Of a DNA stretch of 64,000 nt, positions 16,686 through 26,268 are shown piece after piece. Numbering within the stretch: the first letter of the stretch is position 1; each line of letters starts with the position of its first letter. Location: contig NC_016026.1 in assembly GCF_000226315.1 (NCBI RefSeq), forward strand, positions 2,232,001 through 2,296,000, given 5' to 3'. Origin of the DNA: Micavibrio aeruginosavorus ARL-13. GTDB lineage: Bacteria > Pseudomonadota > Alphaproteobacteria > Micavibrionales > Micavibrionaceae. The notes below the pieces were generated by a model. It was given only the letters and a program-made list of their open reading frames with translations, searched no databases and had not been told where the DNA came from. The translations under genes were made by a program, and so were the position numbers.

Positions 16686-17062
16686 TGGCACGCGTTACCG
16701 CCGGACCGAACACAAAGTCCAAAAAGAAAAAGGTATTTGCCGCAACGAAAGGTCACTATGGCCGTCGTCGCAATTGCCTGAAAACCGCACGTCAATCGGC
16801 TGAAAAAGCTGGTCAGTACGCGTACCGCGACCGTCGCGCGAAGAAACGCAATTTCCGCAGCCTGTGGATCATGCGTATCAACGCCGGTGCCCGCGAACAC
16901 GGCATGACGTACTCCGTTTTCATGAACGGTTTGAAACTGGCTGGTATCGAGCTGGACCGCAAGGTTCTGGCCGACATCGCCGCCATGGCCCCGGCCGATT
17001 TCGCGATCATCGCGAAACAAGCCGCCGATGCTCTGGCAAAAGCTGGCAAAAAAGCCGCTTAA
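16685..17062 (+). CDS. rplT: 50S ribosomal protein L20
   Basis: 125 residues with the L20 pattern: [88 protein letters not shown]20 binds 23S rRNA early in 50S assembly and in several bacteria represses its own operon. Ribosome-binding site GAGGGAGG lies inside the end of rpmI. The pair is the usual start of a cluster leading to pheS and pheT, but here it is cut off by a terminator. Confidence 0.97.
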   Translation: MARVTAGPNTKSKKKKVFAATKGHYGRRRNCLKTARQSAEKAGQYAYRDRRAKKRNFRSLWIMRINAGAREHGMTYSVFMNGLKLAGIELDRKVLADIAAMAPADFAIIAKQAADALAKAGKKAA

Positions 17063-17084
17063 TTTCAAAGCGCCTTGAACGAAT

Positions 17085-17115
17085 AAAAAGCCCCGGATTT
17101 TTTCCGGGGCTTTTT
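17085..17115 (+). terminator. Intrinsic terminator after rplT
   Basis: AAAAAGCCCCGGA-TTTT-TTCCGGGGCTTTTT: ten-base stem, T5 tail. Confidence 0.9.
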
Positions 17116-17176
17116 GCTTGCCCCGCCCCCATCCCCCTGATACGCCTAAAAGAAAAAGTAGAGAAGGGCTGGCCCC

Positions 17177-18235
17177 ATGTGGCCGATGGATTCATTTAAA
17201 AAAATGGGGCGCGTGCGCCGGGCGTTTGCGTATGCCGGGTTGGGGTGGATTGGTTTCAACCTGTCCGGCCCGTTGATCATCGCCCCGACCGGGGACCAGA
17301 CAGACCATCTGGTGCGCACTATTGATGCGCGTAAACACACGCTGCGCGATCTGGCGGGCAGCCATCTGACCATTCTGTTCCCCGAACAACGCGCGGCCAA
17401 ATCCTACGCCATCACGCAAACCAATCCCGAGCTTTATGAACGTTTGGCCGAAGGAACGGTGGGGCACTACTACGAATTTTTCGGTTTCCAGCCTCCACAA
17501 TATCTGGTCGGGCCGAACAGCATGCTCAGCGTCGCCACGATGAGACTGCGCGGGCCGTGGATTCAATGCACCATTTTCACCCCGTCTGATCGCCTGACCA
17601 TGGACACGATACGGGGCGCTCTGCTGCCTATTCATGCCCCAACAAAAATTGAATATTTCCCCGGCACGTTGGCGGAATATCGCCGCCTGTTCCTGTATCA
17701 CGAAGCCGTGCATTGCCGCGATGGCCTGAAACATGGGGCTGAGGCTGAATATAAAGCTGACAGGCAAAGCATGCGCGCATATCTGGACGATGGCGGCGAT
17801 CCGGCGGTGGTGCGGTCCTTGATTTTCATGCGCGTGCTGAACGCCATGGAAAACCATATCGCCTACCCTGATCAGGACGATCAAAACGAAGAGGCCGTGG
17901 CCATTAAGGAATACATCATGGGTCCGACACTGGCGCATGATTTTTTAGATGGCCCCGCCCTGCCCCTGGAACGGGCCAGCCAGGCCCATCACGAGGCCGC
18001 CCACGTTTTGCGCACCTATGCCCACAACAACCGTCAGGACAGTTTCGACATGATCATGGCACCCCTGCGCCATGCGGCCATTACCGCCATTCTATCCAAC
18101 CCGGATGCCAGGCTGTCCCCGGATGTGCGCATCGTGCTGGAAGCCAACCGGGATGCGTATGAATTCTTCACCACGCCACAGGCCGCACCCGCCAAAGCCG
18201 TAAAAACAGCCCCGGCACCGCGCCCAGACGCATAA
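17177..18235 (+). CDS. Zincin-like putative metallopeptidase (HEAVH), lineage-specific, copy 1
   Basis: 352 residues. Not matched to a named family. A zinc-metallopeptidase signature is visible at residue 175: HEAVHCRDGLKHGAEAEYKAD, i.e. HExxH followed after about 12 residues by ExxxAD, the arrangement of gluzincins. A hydrophobic stretch at 16-36 (AFAYAGLGWIGFNLSGPLII) could be a membrane anchor or uncleaved signal. The C-terminus is Ala/Pro/Lys-rich. Two proteins with the same motif logic lie at 21165-22280 and 22293-23645. It sits between rplT and pheS but has its own gap on both sides. Proteolytic activity and substrate are inference. Confidence 0.6.
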   Translation: MWPMDSFKKMGRVRRAFAYAGLGWIGFNLSGPLIIAPTGDQTDHLVRTIDARKHTLRDLAGSHLTILFPEQRAAKSYAITQTNPELYERLAEGTVGHYYEFFGFQPPQYLVGPNSMLSVATMRLRGPWIQCTIFTPSDRLTMDTIRGALLPIHAPTKIEYFPGTLAEYRRLFLYHEAVHCRDGLKHGAEAEYKADRQSMRAYLDDGGDPAVVRSLIFMRVLNAMENHIAYPDQDDQNEEAVAIKEYIMGPTLAHDFLDGPALPLERASQAHHEAAHVLRTYAHNNRQDSFDMIMAPLRHAAITAILSNPDARLSPDVRIVLEANRDAYEFFTTPQAAPAKAVKTAPAPRPDA

Positions 18236-18331
18236 AAACGACCCGTTTTCGTACCGAGCCCTTTGTTTTTTGCCGCCGGAATGATAAAAACGGGACGTAT
18301 TTTGACGTGATCCGGACCCTTTGACAGCGAT

Positions 18332-19423
18332 ATGACCGATATGACCAGCAATATTGCCACCCTGAAAACCGAATTGACCCAGATGGTGGAACAAGCCACC
18401 GATCTGGCCGCGCTGGACGCCGCGCGTGTGGCCGCGCTGGGGAAAAACGGACGCATCACCGCGCTGATGAAAAATCTGGGCACCATGACCCCGGATGAGC
18501 GCAAGGAAACCGGGGCGGCCCTGAACGTGCTGAAGGACGAGATCGCCGACCTGATCGCGCGGCAGGATGCCGCCCTGAAAAAACAGGCGATGGACCAGAA
18601 ACTGGCCGCCGAAACCATCGACATCACCTTGTCCCCGCGGCCTGAACGCAAGGGCCACATCCACCCGATCAGCCAGACGATGGACGAAATCGCCGCCATC
18701 TTCGCCGATATGGGATTTGTGATTAACGAAGGCCCGGATATCGAAGACGATTTCCACAATTTCACCGCCCTGAATTTCCCGCCCGGCCACCCGGCGCGCG
18801 AAATGCACGATACGTTCTATCTGCCGGATGATCCGGATGCAGTGGGTGAGGCGGCGAAGAAGTTGCTGCGCACCCATACATCCACCGTGCAGGTGCGCAC
18901 GATGATGAAACAAAAACCGCCGATCCGTATGATCGTGATGGGCCGCACGTACCGCTCCGATTACGACATGACCCACACACCGATGTTCCATCAGTGCGAA
19001 GGTCTGGTGATCGACAAATCCACCAATATGGGCCACCTGAAAGGGTGCCTGCTGGATTTCGTGCGTGCCTATTTCAACATTGATGATCTGCCGCTGCGTT
19101 TCCGCCCCAGCTTCTTCCCGTTCACAGAACCAAGCGCGGAAGTGGATATTGGCTGTTCCCGCAAGGATGGTGGCTTGAAAATTGGTGCCGGCGACAGCTG
19201 GCTGGAAATTGGCGGATGCGGCATGGTGCACCCGAACGTGCTGAAAAACTGTGGCATCGATCCGGATGAATATCAGGGCTTTGCCTTCGGTATGGGGATT
19301 GAACGTATGGCAATGTTGAAATACGGCATCCCCGATCTGCGCACCTTCTTTGAAAGCGATGTTCGTTGGCTGGAGCATTACGGTTTCGATCCACTGAACC
19401 GCCCGAACCGCGCCACGGATTAA
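18332..19423 (+). CDS. pheS: Phenylalanine-tRNA ligase alpha subunit
   Basis: 363 residues. N-terminal coiled coil (residues ~1-85), then the class II catalytic core: [29 protein letters not shown], motif 2 in [23 protein letters not shown], and motif 3 [18 protein letters not shown]. With PheT it forms the heterotetramer that charges tRNA-Phe. In most bacteria pheS and pheT are adjacent; here they are separated by 4.3 kb holding four other genes, so they are not a tight operon. The ATG at 18332 is preferred; a second ATG lies three codons in. Confidence 0.97.
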   Translation: MTDMTSNIATLKTELTQMVEQATDLAALDAARVAALGKNGRITALMKNLGTMTPDERKETGAALNVLKDEIADLIARQDAALKKQAMDQKLAAETIDITLSPRPERKGHIHPISQTMDEIAAIFADMGFVINEGPDIEDDFHNFTALNFPPGHPAREMHDTFYLPDDPDAVGEAAKKLLRTHTSTVQVRTMMKQKPPIRMIVMGRTYRSDYDMTHTPMFHQCEGLVIDKSTNMGHLKGCLLDFVRAYFNIDDLPLRFRPSFFPFTEPSAEVDIGCSRKDGGLKIGAGDSWLEIGGCGMVHPNVLKNCGIDPDEYQGFAFGMGIERMAMLKYGIPDLRTFFESDVRWLEHYGFDPLNRPNRATD

Positions 19424-19448
19424 CGGTAAAGCTTACCCCTCACCATCA

Positions 19449-19520
19449 GCATTCCCGCGTAAGCGGGAATCCATGACGCATTCTCCACACATCGCATGGA
19501 TCCCGTTTTCACGGGGATGC
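19449..19520. repeat. Palindromic intergenic repeat (GCATTCCCGC type)
   Basis: GCATTCCCGCGTAAGCGGGAA at the left, TGGATCCCGTTTTCACGGGG at the right: two short hairpins forming an imperfect larger palindrome, the same design as the element inside polA. Confidence 0.75.
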
Positions 19521-19561
19521 CCAGAGAGGACCATAAGACAATCATCCACCCACCCCCTCCC

Positions 19562-19648
19562 GTCATCCCCGCCTTGTGCGGGGATCCGGAGCCACAACCC
19601 CAATCTTATCCCAGCCTTTTCCGGATCCCCGCACAAGGCAGGGATGAC
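19562..19648. repeat. Palindromic intergenic repeat (GTCATCCCCG type)
   Basis: 29-base arms (19562-19590 and 19620-19648) with one mismatch, starting GTCATCCCCGCCTTGTGCGG, and a 29-base loop. It lies 40 bases after the previous palindrome, both between pheS and the acetyltransferase. Confidence 0.85.
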
Positions 19649-19697
19649 GATAAAGAGGCTGGGATGATAGACTGTCCCCTTTAAAGGATAACGACCC

Positions 19698-20144
19698 ATG
19701 ACCGCACCCATCATCGCACCGCTGAATAAAGACGATTACGATGGGTGGTTGCCGTTGTGGCAGGCGAATATGGAGGGCACGGTCACGCCCGACGTCACCG
19801 CCAGCACATGGGCGCGCATCTGCGACCCGACCTTCCCTGTTCATGGCCTGTGCGCCCGGCTTGAAAAAGGCGGGCCGATTGTTGGCATCTGTCATTTCAT
19901 CCTGCATCCGACGACGGGCAGTGTGAAATATGCCTGTTACATGCAGGATTTGTTCGTTGATCCCTCTGCCCGCCGCCGTGGCGTGGGCCGGGAATTGGTG
20001 ATCCAACTGGCCGCCTTGGGTCAGGCGGCGGGATGGACCCGTCTATACTGGCTGGCCGAAGAAAAAAATGCCGCAGCACAATCATTGTACCGCGACATTG
20101 GCATCAAGCTGGATTTCTCACTGCACGTTCTGCCACTCAGCTAG
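19698..20144 (+). CDS. GNAT-family N-acetyltransferase
   Basis: 148 residues. The acetyl-CoA-binding motif is LFVDPSARRRGVGRELVIQLAALGQ (R/Q-x-x-G-x-G/A), preceded by strand YACYMQDLFV and followed by TRLYWLAEEKNAAAQSLYRDIG, the GNAT motif B. Likely acetylates a small molecule or protein N-terminus. It overlaps the convergent downstream gene by four bases. Confidence 0.88.
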   Translation: MTAPIIAPLNKDDYDGWLPLWQANMEGTVTPDVTASTWARICDPTFPVHGLCARLEKGGPIVGICHFILHPTTGSVKYACYMQDLFVDPSARRRGVGRELVIQLAALGQAAGWTRLYWLAEEKNAAAQSLYRDIGIKLDFSLHVLPLS

Positions 20145-21010
20145 AACCGCATATTCATGCGAACCCCACCAATATTGATCCGGAAGCCGCTGTTACTGAT
20201 GCCGCCTTGCGGTGTGTTGATGCGGAAGCCGCCATTACTGTTCATATCGTAACCCGGACCACGGACGCGAACGCCATTATCATACGCCCCGCCATGCGAT
20301 GCACCGTGATTAAAGCTGGGGCTGGCCGTGCCGCGTTCGTAATTGCGAACAGATTCCTGGTTCATCGCTGGCGCGGCCGGGGCCGGGTCGGCTGTGAACA
20401 CCCCTTCATTCATGGCCGGAGCCGCAGCCATCTCGGTCACAGCCGGGGCCACATTTGTCACATCCACCATCGGCGGTGTGCTTTCGACCGGAATGTCATA
20501 GGACCCACCCGCATCCACCACAGGCGGCGCGGGTTCGGCGGGCGGTAAATCATAAGACGGCGCAGACGCAGGCGCTGCGGAGGCCACCTGCTGTTGCGGG
20601 TCAATGTCCGGTGACGGGGCCAACAGGCCGACCTGATCCAGCAACGCCCCTTCCGTCAACGGCCCCACAATCCCGTCCACTTTCAAATCCGCCCCATGGG
20701 CATTCAGAACATGTTGAATGGCCCGGGCATCATTCACATCCATCTGCCCGTTGGCCCCGTCACGCAGGGCGCTGGTCATATTGGCAATCACTTTGGGATC
20801 GGTTTGCACCTGTTCGCGCATATGGGCCATGACATCGTTCATGCTGGTCCCATCGGGAATATTGTGTTGGGCGCGATAGGCATCCAGCGCAGCGGTCGTT
20901 TTCGGTCCCAGATCATTGTCCACCGGACCCGTATCAAGGCCCAGCATGCGCATCAGCCCTTGGGCTTCGCCGACGTTAAACTCTTGATCCTGTTGATTCG
21001 GCCCCGCCAT
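20141..21010 (-). CDS. Protein with two peptidoglycan-binding-like domains
   Basis: 289 residues from the ATG at 21010, chosen because GGGGG lies 7 bases upstream; an upstream in-frame ATG at 21028 has none. Two N-terminal PG_binding_1-like units are visible: VGEAQGLMRMLGLDTGPVDN followed by DLGPKTTAALDAY, and DARAIQHVLNAHGADLKVDG followed by IVGPLTEGALL. The rest is Pro/Ala/Asn-rich low complexity with repeats of the SYDIP type and a C-terminal repeat GGFRIN/SGFRIN. No signal peptide is present, which is odd for a wall-binding protein. Export by a non-Sec route or a cytoplasmic role are both open. Confidence 0.6.
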   Translation of the reverse strand: MAGPNQQDQEFNVGEAQGLMRMLGLDTGPVDNDLGPKTTAALDAYRAQHNIPDGTSMNDVMAHMREQVQTDPKVIANMTSALRDGANGQMDVNDARAIQHVLNAHGADLKVDGIVGPLTEGALLDQVGLLAPSPDIDPQQQVASAAPASAPSYDLPPAEPAPPVVDAGGSYDIPVESTPPMVDVTNVAPAVTEMAAAPAMNEGVFTADPAPAAPAMNQESVRNYERGTASPSFNHGASHGGAYDNGVRVRGPGYDMNSNGGFRINTPQGGISNSGFRINIGGVRMNMRF

Positions 21011-21164
21011 GATCGGCCCCCTTTGCATTCAGATACGCACGTGCTCGTGGTCACACCTTACGCAAAAAACCCTAATTTTCCGTAAAATATGGAGCCGATA
21101 AAGCCTTGTTTAACGTTTTTTGCATAAGATCGGGGCAGATCAGAAAGGGCCAGAGTAGAGTTTT

Positions 21165-22280
21165 ATGACGTCCATGACCGCCGATAAGCCAGAGCCAGCC
21201 ACCGACCCCGTGCGTCTTTATGCCCCGCCGGCGGCGCGCGCGCATCTGCGCGATGCGGGAATCAACCCCGAATCCCTGCCCCACCGGATCAATATGGACG
21301 TCCTGATTATGGATGGGCGCGTTTTACAGGATGAATATTCCGTTCGCGAAAACATCCTTTTCGGCAGCCGCGTTTTGCCCCTGACCACAATTGACGAATA
21401 CCACAACAACGCCACCAGCTTCACCGGCGACACCGCCCCCGTGAACAACCAGGACCAAACCTATATGCTGATGCTGTATCAGGCCCATACATCGGCATCG
21501 CCCGTCGCGCATGCCATGCCGCGTGACGATGATCCGTCGCGGCATGTCTGCGTCATCATGCTGCCAACCGAGGAAATGACCGCCCGTTACACCGTGAACT
21601 TGCTGTCCGGCGTACCGGAAGAAAAATTGCCCGACAATTTGCCCGGAACGGATCAGGATTGGGCCCGCTTCATCCTGGCCCACGAAATGGACCACTGCGT
21701 CAATCGTGAGGGAACGACATTCCAGCGCGAAGTCAGCGCCGACCGTGCCGGGCTGGACGACCTGCGCCGTCATTTCAATGAAACACAGCGCCCCGAGATG
21801 TATGACGTCATGTCCAAAACAATCACACAGGCGCGATCCATTACCATTTTTTCCAAGATGGATTTCGACCATGCCACCGGCATTTATATTGATGATAAAC
21901 ATGATCACGATCATTCGCAGACGGATCATCACGACCATATTCCGCCCAGCATTTCCGGTGATGCCGTCGATATCGCACAAAAAGTTGTCCAGCATTACGC
22001 ATCACATAGCGGCCAGACCTATACGGAATCCATCGCCCATATGGACGAAACACCGGGTCTGTTTTTCAACGTTCTGAAACAAATGAACCATCAGGGCACA
22101 TTTGACGCAGAACCGATGCAGAAAAAACTGATTGATCAATATTTGAGCGCCACCGAAGAATTATCACCCGATTATCATGCCGACCTGCAAAAAGCCGCCG
22201 TGCATATGCCCGCCACAATCCAGGAGCAAACAGAGTTCGCATCCCAAAAACCCACCGCCGCCCCTGGCTTTGGAACATAA
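21165..22280 (+). CDS. Zincin-like putative metallopeptidase (HEMDH), lineage-specific, copy 2
   Basis: 371 residues, no recognised family. The motif HEMDHCVNREGTTFQREVSAD at residue 173 gives HExxH plus ExxAD, like the two neighbours. Ahead of it is a segment, HVCVIMLPTEEMTARYTVNL, that could be the edge strand of the zincin fold. After it comes a His-rich stretch DDKHDHDHSQTDHHDH (residues ~244-259), possibly metal-storing. No signal peptide. The next gene begins 12 bases downstream on the same strand, so they form an operon. Substrate and location unknown. Confidence 0.6.
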   Translation: MTSMTADKPEPATDPVRLYAPPAARAHLRDAGINPESLPHRINMDVLIMDGRVLQDEYSVRENILFGSRVLPLTTIDEYHNNATSFTGDTAPVNNQDQTYMLMLYQAHTSASPVAHAMPRDDDPSRHVCVIMLPTEEMTARYTVNLLSGVPEEKLPDNLPGTDQDWARFILAHEMDHCVNREGTTFQREVSADRAGLDDLRRHFNETQRPEMYDVMSKTITQARSITIFSKMDFDHATGIYIDDKHDHDHSQTDHHDHIPPSISGDAVDIAQKVVQHYASHSGQTYTESIAHMDETPGLFFNVLKQMNHQGTFDAEPMQKKLIDQYLSATEELSPDYHADLQKAAVHMPATIQEQTEFASQKPTAAPGFGT

Positions 22281-22292
22281 AGGCCGCGCGCA

Positions 22293-23645
22293 ATGGCGAA
22301 ATTGACCCCCATCACATCACCCGACGGACACCGCTTGCTGGCGACACCGGAAACATTGGCGGCGTTGGGAGATATTGCCGAACATCTGCCCGATGTGGCC
22401 GGGGGGAATGTCATCATCCTGACGCAGAATGACGCCATGCCTGCCCCGGATAAAATCACCATCGAGGACGGATTAAGTGGCGTAAAAATGTATGCGGACG
22501 GCCTGCAAGACCTGATGAAGGATGAAGGTTTAAGTTTGATCGACCCGGGCGAATTTCCCGAGGAGGATTATTTCATCGCCCTGGGCGATGCCATGAATCA
22601 GAATGGAAATTACGGGGCCGTGTCTTTCGCCTTTGAAAAAGACAGCGAACATTATCACATCATTCTCGCCCCGCAATTGCCCGTACCGTTGGACATTTAT
22701 TACAACCTGTCGGAAAACGGATCCGTATTGGCGGGCCCGTCCGAAATGGATCAGAAAAGCGCCACCGCGATGGTGCTGGCGCATGAGGCCGGGCATATCT
22801 ACGCCTATAATCAAAGCCGTTTCACCGAGATCCAGCTGGAAAGCGAAGTACAGGCCGACCAGCAGGGATTTTACGGGTATGATTTGATGCGTGATCGCGG
22901 GCTTGATATTCACCCCGATGGCGTGGCGATTACGCAAGCCCTGCGCGATATCGCCGTGATCAATACATTGCATGATGATTTTGCCAATGCGGCCAAACCC
23001 GCATTACATTTGCACGATCACGACACGGGCTTGCTGGCCGCCGGTGACCATGACAGCACCGCCAGCTTTCAGGACCACGCCGAATCCATCGACCGCTTTT
23101 TCCGACAAACCAACGCCATGATTGGTGCCGCTTACCAGGGCTCCTATGCCGCGATCCTGAGCGACCCCAGCATGGGCGCGGAGGAGCGCAAGGACTTGAA
23201 GAACGATAAAGCCCTGATGGTGGCCACCTATCACCCCTTTGACCCGGATATTGCCCACGCCATCACCCTGCGTCATCAGGAACAATCCCAGACGGCGGAC
23301 ACATTAACCAAACCCTTTAGCCACGCCGATAATATCCATCTGGGGGCCGAAATCGGGGGCAACTACCCCGAAACGCAATATGCGTTTGCCCGCGCCATGC
23401 GCGATAGCGGCCTGTATGACGATGACCCGTTGCAAAAGGCCTATGCCGACCGCTATCTGGCCGCCTTTGAAAAATTGAACCCGGAACAGGCCGCAGAAGG
23501 GGCCGCAATGGCCGGGCCGCTGGGGCAGCAGATGGCGGAGCATCAGGACGTCCTGAATACCAACACGCCAGCCTCCACCGAACCGGCACACACCCGCCCC
23601 TATGCCACAACAGCCCCCGCCCCGGCACAGCCCGGCGGCCTATAG
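22293..23645 (+). CDS. Zincin-like putative metallopeptidase (HEAGH), lineage-specific, copy 3
   Basis: 450 residues. The zincin motif is the clearest of the three: VLAHEAGHIYAYNQ at residue 164, then LESEVQADQQG. A domain of about 160 residues precedes it and a helical one of about 260 follows, ending in an Ala/Pro/Thr tail (TTAPAPAQPGGL). No signal peptide. The 12-base gap from the previous gene and shared layout suggest a tandem duplication followed by strong divergence. Its 3' end is 99 bases before pheT. Confidence 0.62.
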   Translation: MAKLTPITSPDGHRLLATPETLAALGDIAEHLPDVAGGNVIILTQNDAMPAPDKITIEDGLSGVKMYADGLQDLMKDEGLSLIDPGEFPEEDYFIALGDAMNQNGNYGAVSFAFEKDSEHYHIILAPQLPVPLDIYYNLSENGSVLAGPSEMDQKSATAMVLAHEAGHIYAYNQSRFTEIQLESEVQADQQGFYGYDLMRDRGLDIHPDGVAITQALRDIAVINTLHDDFANAAKPALHLHDHDTGLLAAGDHDSTASFQDHAESIDRFFRQTNAMIGAAYQGSYAAILSDPSMGAEERKDLKNDKALMVATYHPFDPDIAHAITLRHQEQSQTADTLTKPFSHADNIHLGAEIGGNYPETQYAFARAMRDSGLYDDDPLQKAYADRYLAAFEKLNPEQAAEGAAMAGPLGQQMAEHQDVLNTNTPASTEPAHTRPYATTAPAPAQPGGL

Positions 23646-23744
23646 CCCCTTAAAATCCCCTGTTTTCAGCACTTTGCCCTTCCCCCCCGGCGTCATTTTT
23701 TCTATAAACAAGGGGTCAAAAATGACCGTACGCTGGAGACTTTT

Positions 23745-26162
23745 ATGAAACTGACCCTCGACTGGCTGAAACAGCATCTGGATACGTCCGCTTCGCTGGA
23801 TGAAATCACCACCGCCCTGACCGCTGTCGGTCTGGAAGTGGACGGGGTTGAGGATCGCGCCAAGGCATTCGCACCGTTTTTCGTCGCCAAGGTCGAAAGC
23901 GCCACGCGCCACCCGGATGCCGACCGCTTGCAAGTGTTGATGGTCGATACGGGATCGGAAAAATTACAGGTCGTCTGTGGCGCCCCCAACGCGCGCGCCG
24001 GGATGAAGGGCGTATTCGCCCCCGCCGGGTCGTACATTCCGGGCACGGGCATCACCCTGAAAAAAGGCGTGATCCGTGGACAGGAATCCAACGGCATGAT
24101 GGTGTCGGAACGGGAAATGGGCCTGTCCGACGCACATGAGGGGATTATCGAAGTAGCCGATGATGTGGCGATTGGCACGAAATTCGCCGACCTCTACCGC
24201 CTGAACGATCCGATCATTGAAATTGGCCTGACCCCGAACCGCGCCGATTGTGCGGGCATTCGCGGAATCGCGCGCGATCTGGCCGCCGCCGGATTGGGCA
24301 CGCTGAAACCGATCAATGAAACCCCGGTTGCGGGTACGTTTAAAAACCCGATTGGCGTGACGCTGGATTTCAGCACTGATTCCAAACATCACTGCCCGCT
24401 GTTTCTGGGCCGCTATATCCGCGGCGTGAAAAACGGTCCGTCACCGCAATGGCTGCAGGATCGATTGAAAGCCGTTGGCCTGCGTCCGATTTCCGCGCTG
24501 GTGGACATTACCAACTTGATGACATTGGACATGAACCGTCCGCTGCACGTTTTCGATGCCGACAAATTAAAGGGCGGCATTGTTGTGCGCACCGCAAAAT
24601 CCGGCGAAACGCTGGACGCGCTGAACGACAAATCCTACACGCTGGACGACGGCATGGTCGTCGTGTGCGACGATTCCGGCGTTCTGGGTCTGGGCGGCGT
24701 TATTGGCGGTACATCCACGGGCGTGGCCGATGAAACGGTCAACGTCTATGTCGAGGCCGCCTATTTCGACCCGAACCGCACCGCCCGCACGGGCCGCGCG
24801 TTGCAGATCAATTCCGATGCACGTTACCGCTTCGAACGCGGCATCGACCCGGAATTCACGGTAATCGGCATGGAAATCGCCACCCGCCTGATCATGGAAA
24901 TCTGCGGCGGCGAGGCCAGCGATGTCATCACCGCCGGATCGGTGCCGGAATGGAAGCGCACCATTGCGTATGACCCGGCCCTGACCAAAAAACTGACGGG
25001 CGTGGATATTGCCGTTGATCAGCAAATCAAAACCCTGACTGCGCTCGGCTTTGCCGTATCCGGCACGGCCCCATCTTTGTCCATCATCCCGCCCGCATGG
25101 CGCGGCGATATTGAAGGGCGCGCGGATATTGTTGAAGAAGTCTTGCGCATTTACGGGCTGGATAACATGCCCGCAATTTCCTTGACCAAAACCACGACCG
25201 TCACGCACAGCGCCGACACCCCGAACGTCACCCGCATGCGCAAAAGCCGCATCGCCCTGGCCGCCCGCGGCATGGACGAGGCCGTGACATGGTCCTTCAT
25301 GGACCGCACCGTGGCCGATGCGTTTGGCGTGAATGATAACGGCCAAGCCGCGTTGCTGACGTTGGCCAACCCGATTTCCAGCGAACTGAACACGATGCGC
25401 CCCAGCATCCTGCCCAATTTGATCCAAGCCGCATCGCGCAACCGCGCCCGTGGCTTTGCCGATTGCGCCCTGTTCGAAGTCGGCCCGATTTTCCGCAGCG
25501 CCAAGGTCGAAGGCCAGGCCATTGTGGCCAGCGGTATGCGTGCCGGCAATGCCGCACCCCGTCATTGGTCGGGCCCGCACGCCAGCCGCGCCATGGACGC
25601 GTTTGATGCCAAGGCCGATGCCTGCGCCGTTTTGGATGCGTGCGGGTTCGTATCTTCCAATGCGCAAATCACGCGCGATGCGCCGGGCTATTACCACCCG
25701 GGCCGCAGTGGCACGCTGCGTCTGGGCAAAGTCGTTCTGGCCCATTTCGGTGAAATTCACCCGGCGGTGCTGGACCAGTTGGATGTAAAGGGCCCGGTGG
25801 TGGGCTTTGAAGTGTTCTTGGATGCCATTCCGCAACCGAAAAACAAAAGTGCGGCCAAGCCGTTGCTGACCCTGTCGCCGTTCCAGCCGCTCAGCCGCGA
25901 TTTCGCCTTTATCGTCACCGCGAATACGGAAGCCGATGTCATTATCCGCGCGGCCAAATCCGCCGATAAAAATCTGATTTCCGACATTCAGGTGTTTGAC
26001 GTGTATCAGGGCAAGGGCGTTGAAGACGGACACAAATCCGTCGCCATCGCCGTCACCCTGCAACCGACAGACAAAACCCTGACCGATGCGGATATTGAGG
26101 ACATAAGCGCCAAGATTATCAAAGGCGTGACCGAGAAAACCGGCGGCAAATTGCGGGCGTAA
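23745..26162 (+). CDS. pheT: Phenylalanine-tRNA ligase beta subunit
   Basis: 805 residues, full length. It opens MKLTLDWLKQHLDTSASLDE; the tRNA-binding OB domain follows (VAKVESATRHPDADRLQVL, VCGAPNARAGMKGVFAPAG), then the B3/B4 editing region, the B5 domain, the pseudo-catalytic core, and a C-terminal ferredoxin-fold anticodon-binding domain (FQPLSRDFAFIV... VFDVYQGKGVEDGHKSVAIA). Works with PheS; the beta subunit also hydrolyses mischarged Tyr-tRNA-Phe. Confidence 0.98.
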   Translation: MKLTLDWLKQHLDTSASLDEITTALTAVGLEVDGVEDRAKAFAPFFVAKVESATRHPDADRLQVLMVDTGSEKLQVVCGAPNARAGMKGVFAPAGSYIPGTGITLKKGVIRGQESNGMMVSEREMGLSDAHEGIIEVADDVAIGTKFADLYRLNDPIIEIGLTPNRADCAGIRGIARDLAAAGLGTLKPINETPVAGTFKNPIGVTLDFSTDSKHHCPLFLGRYIRGVKNGPSPQWLQDRLKAVGLRPISALVDITNLMTLDMNRPLHVFDADKLKGGIVVRTAKSGETLDALNDKSYTLDDGMVVVCDDSGVLGLGGVIGGTSTGVADETVNVYVEAAYFDPNRTARTGRALQINSDARYRFERGIDPEFTVIGMEIATRLIMEICGGEASDVITAGSVPEWKRTIAYDPALTKKLTGVDIAVDQQIKTLTALGFAVSGTAPSLSIIPPAWRGDIEGRADIVEEVLRIYGLDNMPAISLTKTTTVTHSADTPNVTRMRKSRIALAARGMDEAVTWSFMDRTVADAFGVNDNGQAALLTLANPISSELNTMRPSILPNLIQAASRNRARGFADCALFEVGPIFRSAKVEGQAIVASGMRAGNAAPRHWSGPHASRAMDAFDAKADACAVLDACGFVSSNAQITRDAPGYYHPGRSGTLRLGKVVLAHFGEIHPAVLDQLDVKGPVVGFEVFLDAIPQPKNKSAAKPLLTLSPFQPLSRDFAFIVTANTEADVIIRAAKSADKNLISDIQVFDVYQGKGVEDGHKSVAIAVTLQPTDKTLTDADIEDISAKIIKGVTEKTGGKLRA

Positions 26163-26175
26163 TCCCAACACCTTA

Positions 26176-26249
26176 TTGTCATCCCGAACGAATGTAAGGG
26201 ATCTCACCTTCATCAAGAGGAGATCCCTTACATTCGTTCGGGATGACAA
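26176..26249. repeat. Perfect 30-bp inverted repeat
   Basis: Arms 26176-26205 and 26220-26249 are exact complements, beginning TTGTCATCCCGAACGAATGT and separated by 14 bases. The outer TCATCCCG/CGGGATGA ends match the other intergenic palindromes. It could act as a bidirectional block to transcription after pheT. Confidence 0.92.
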
Positions 26250-26268
26250 GGTTGCACGCAGGAAATGA

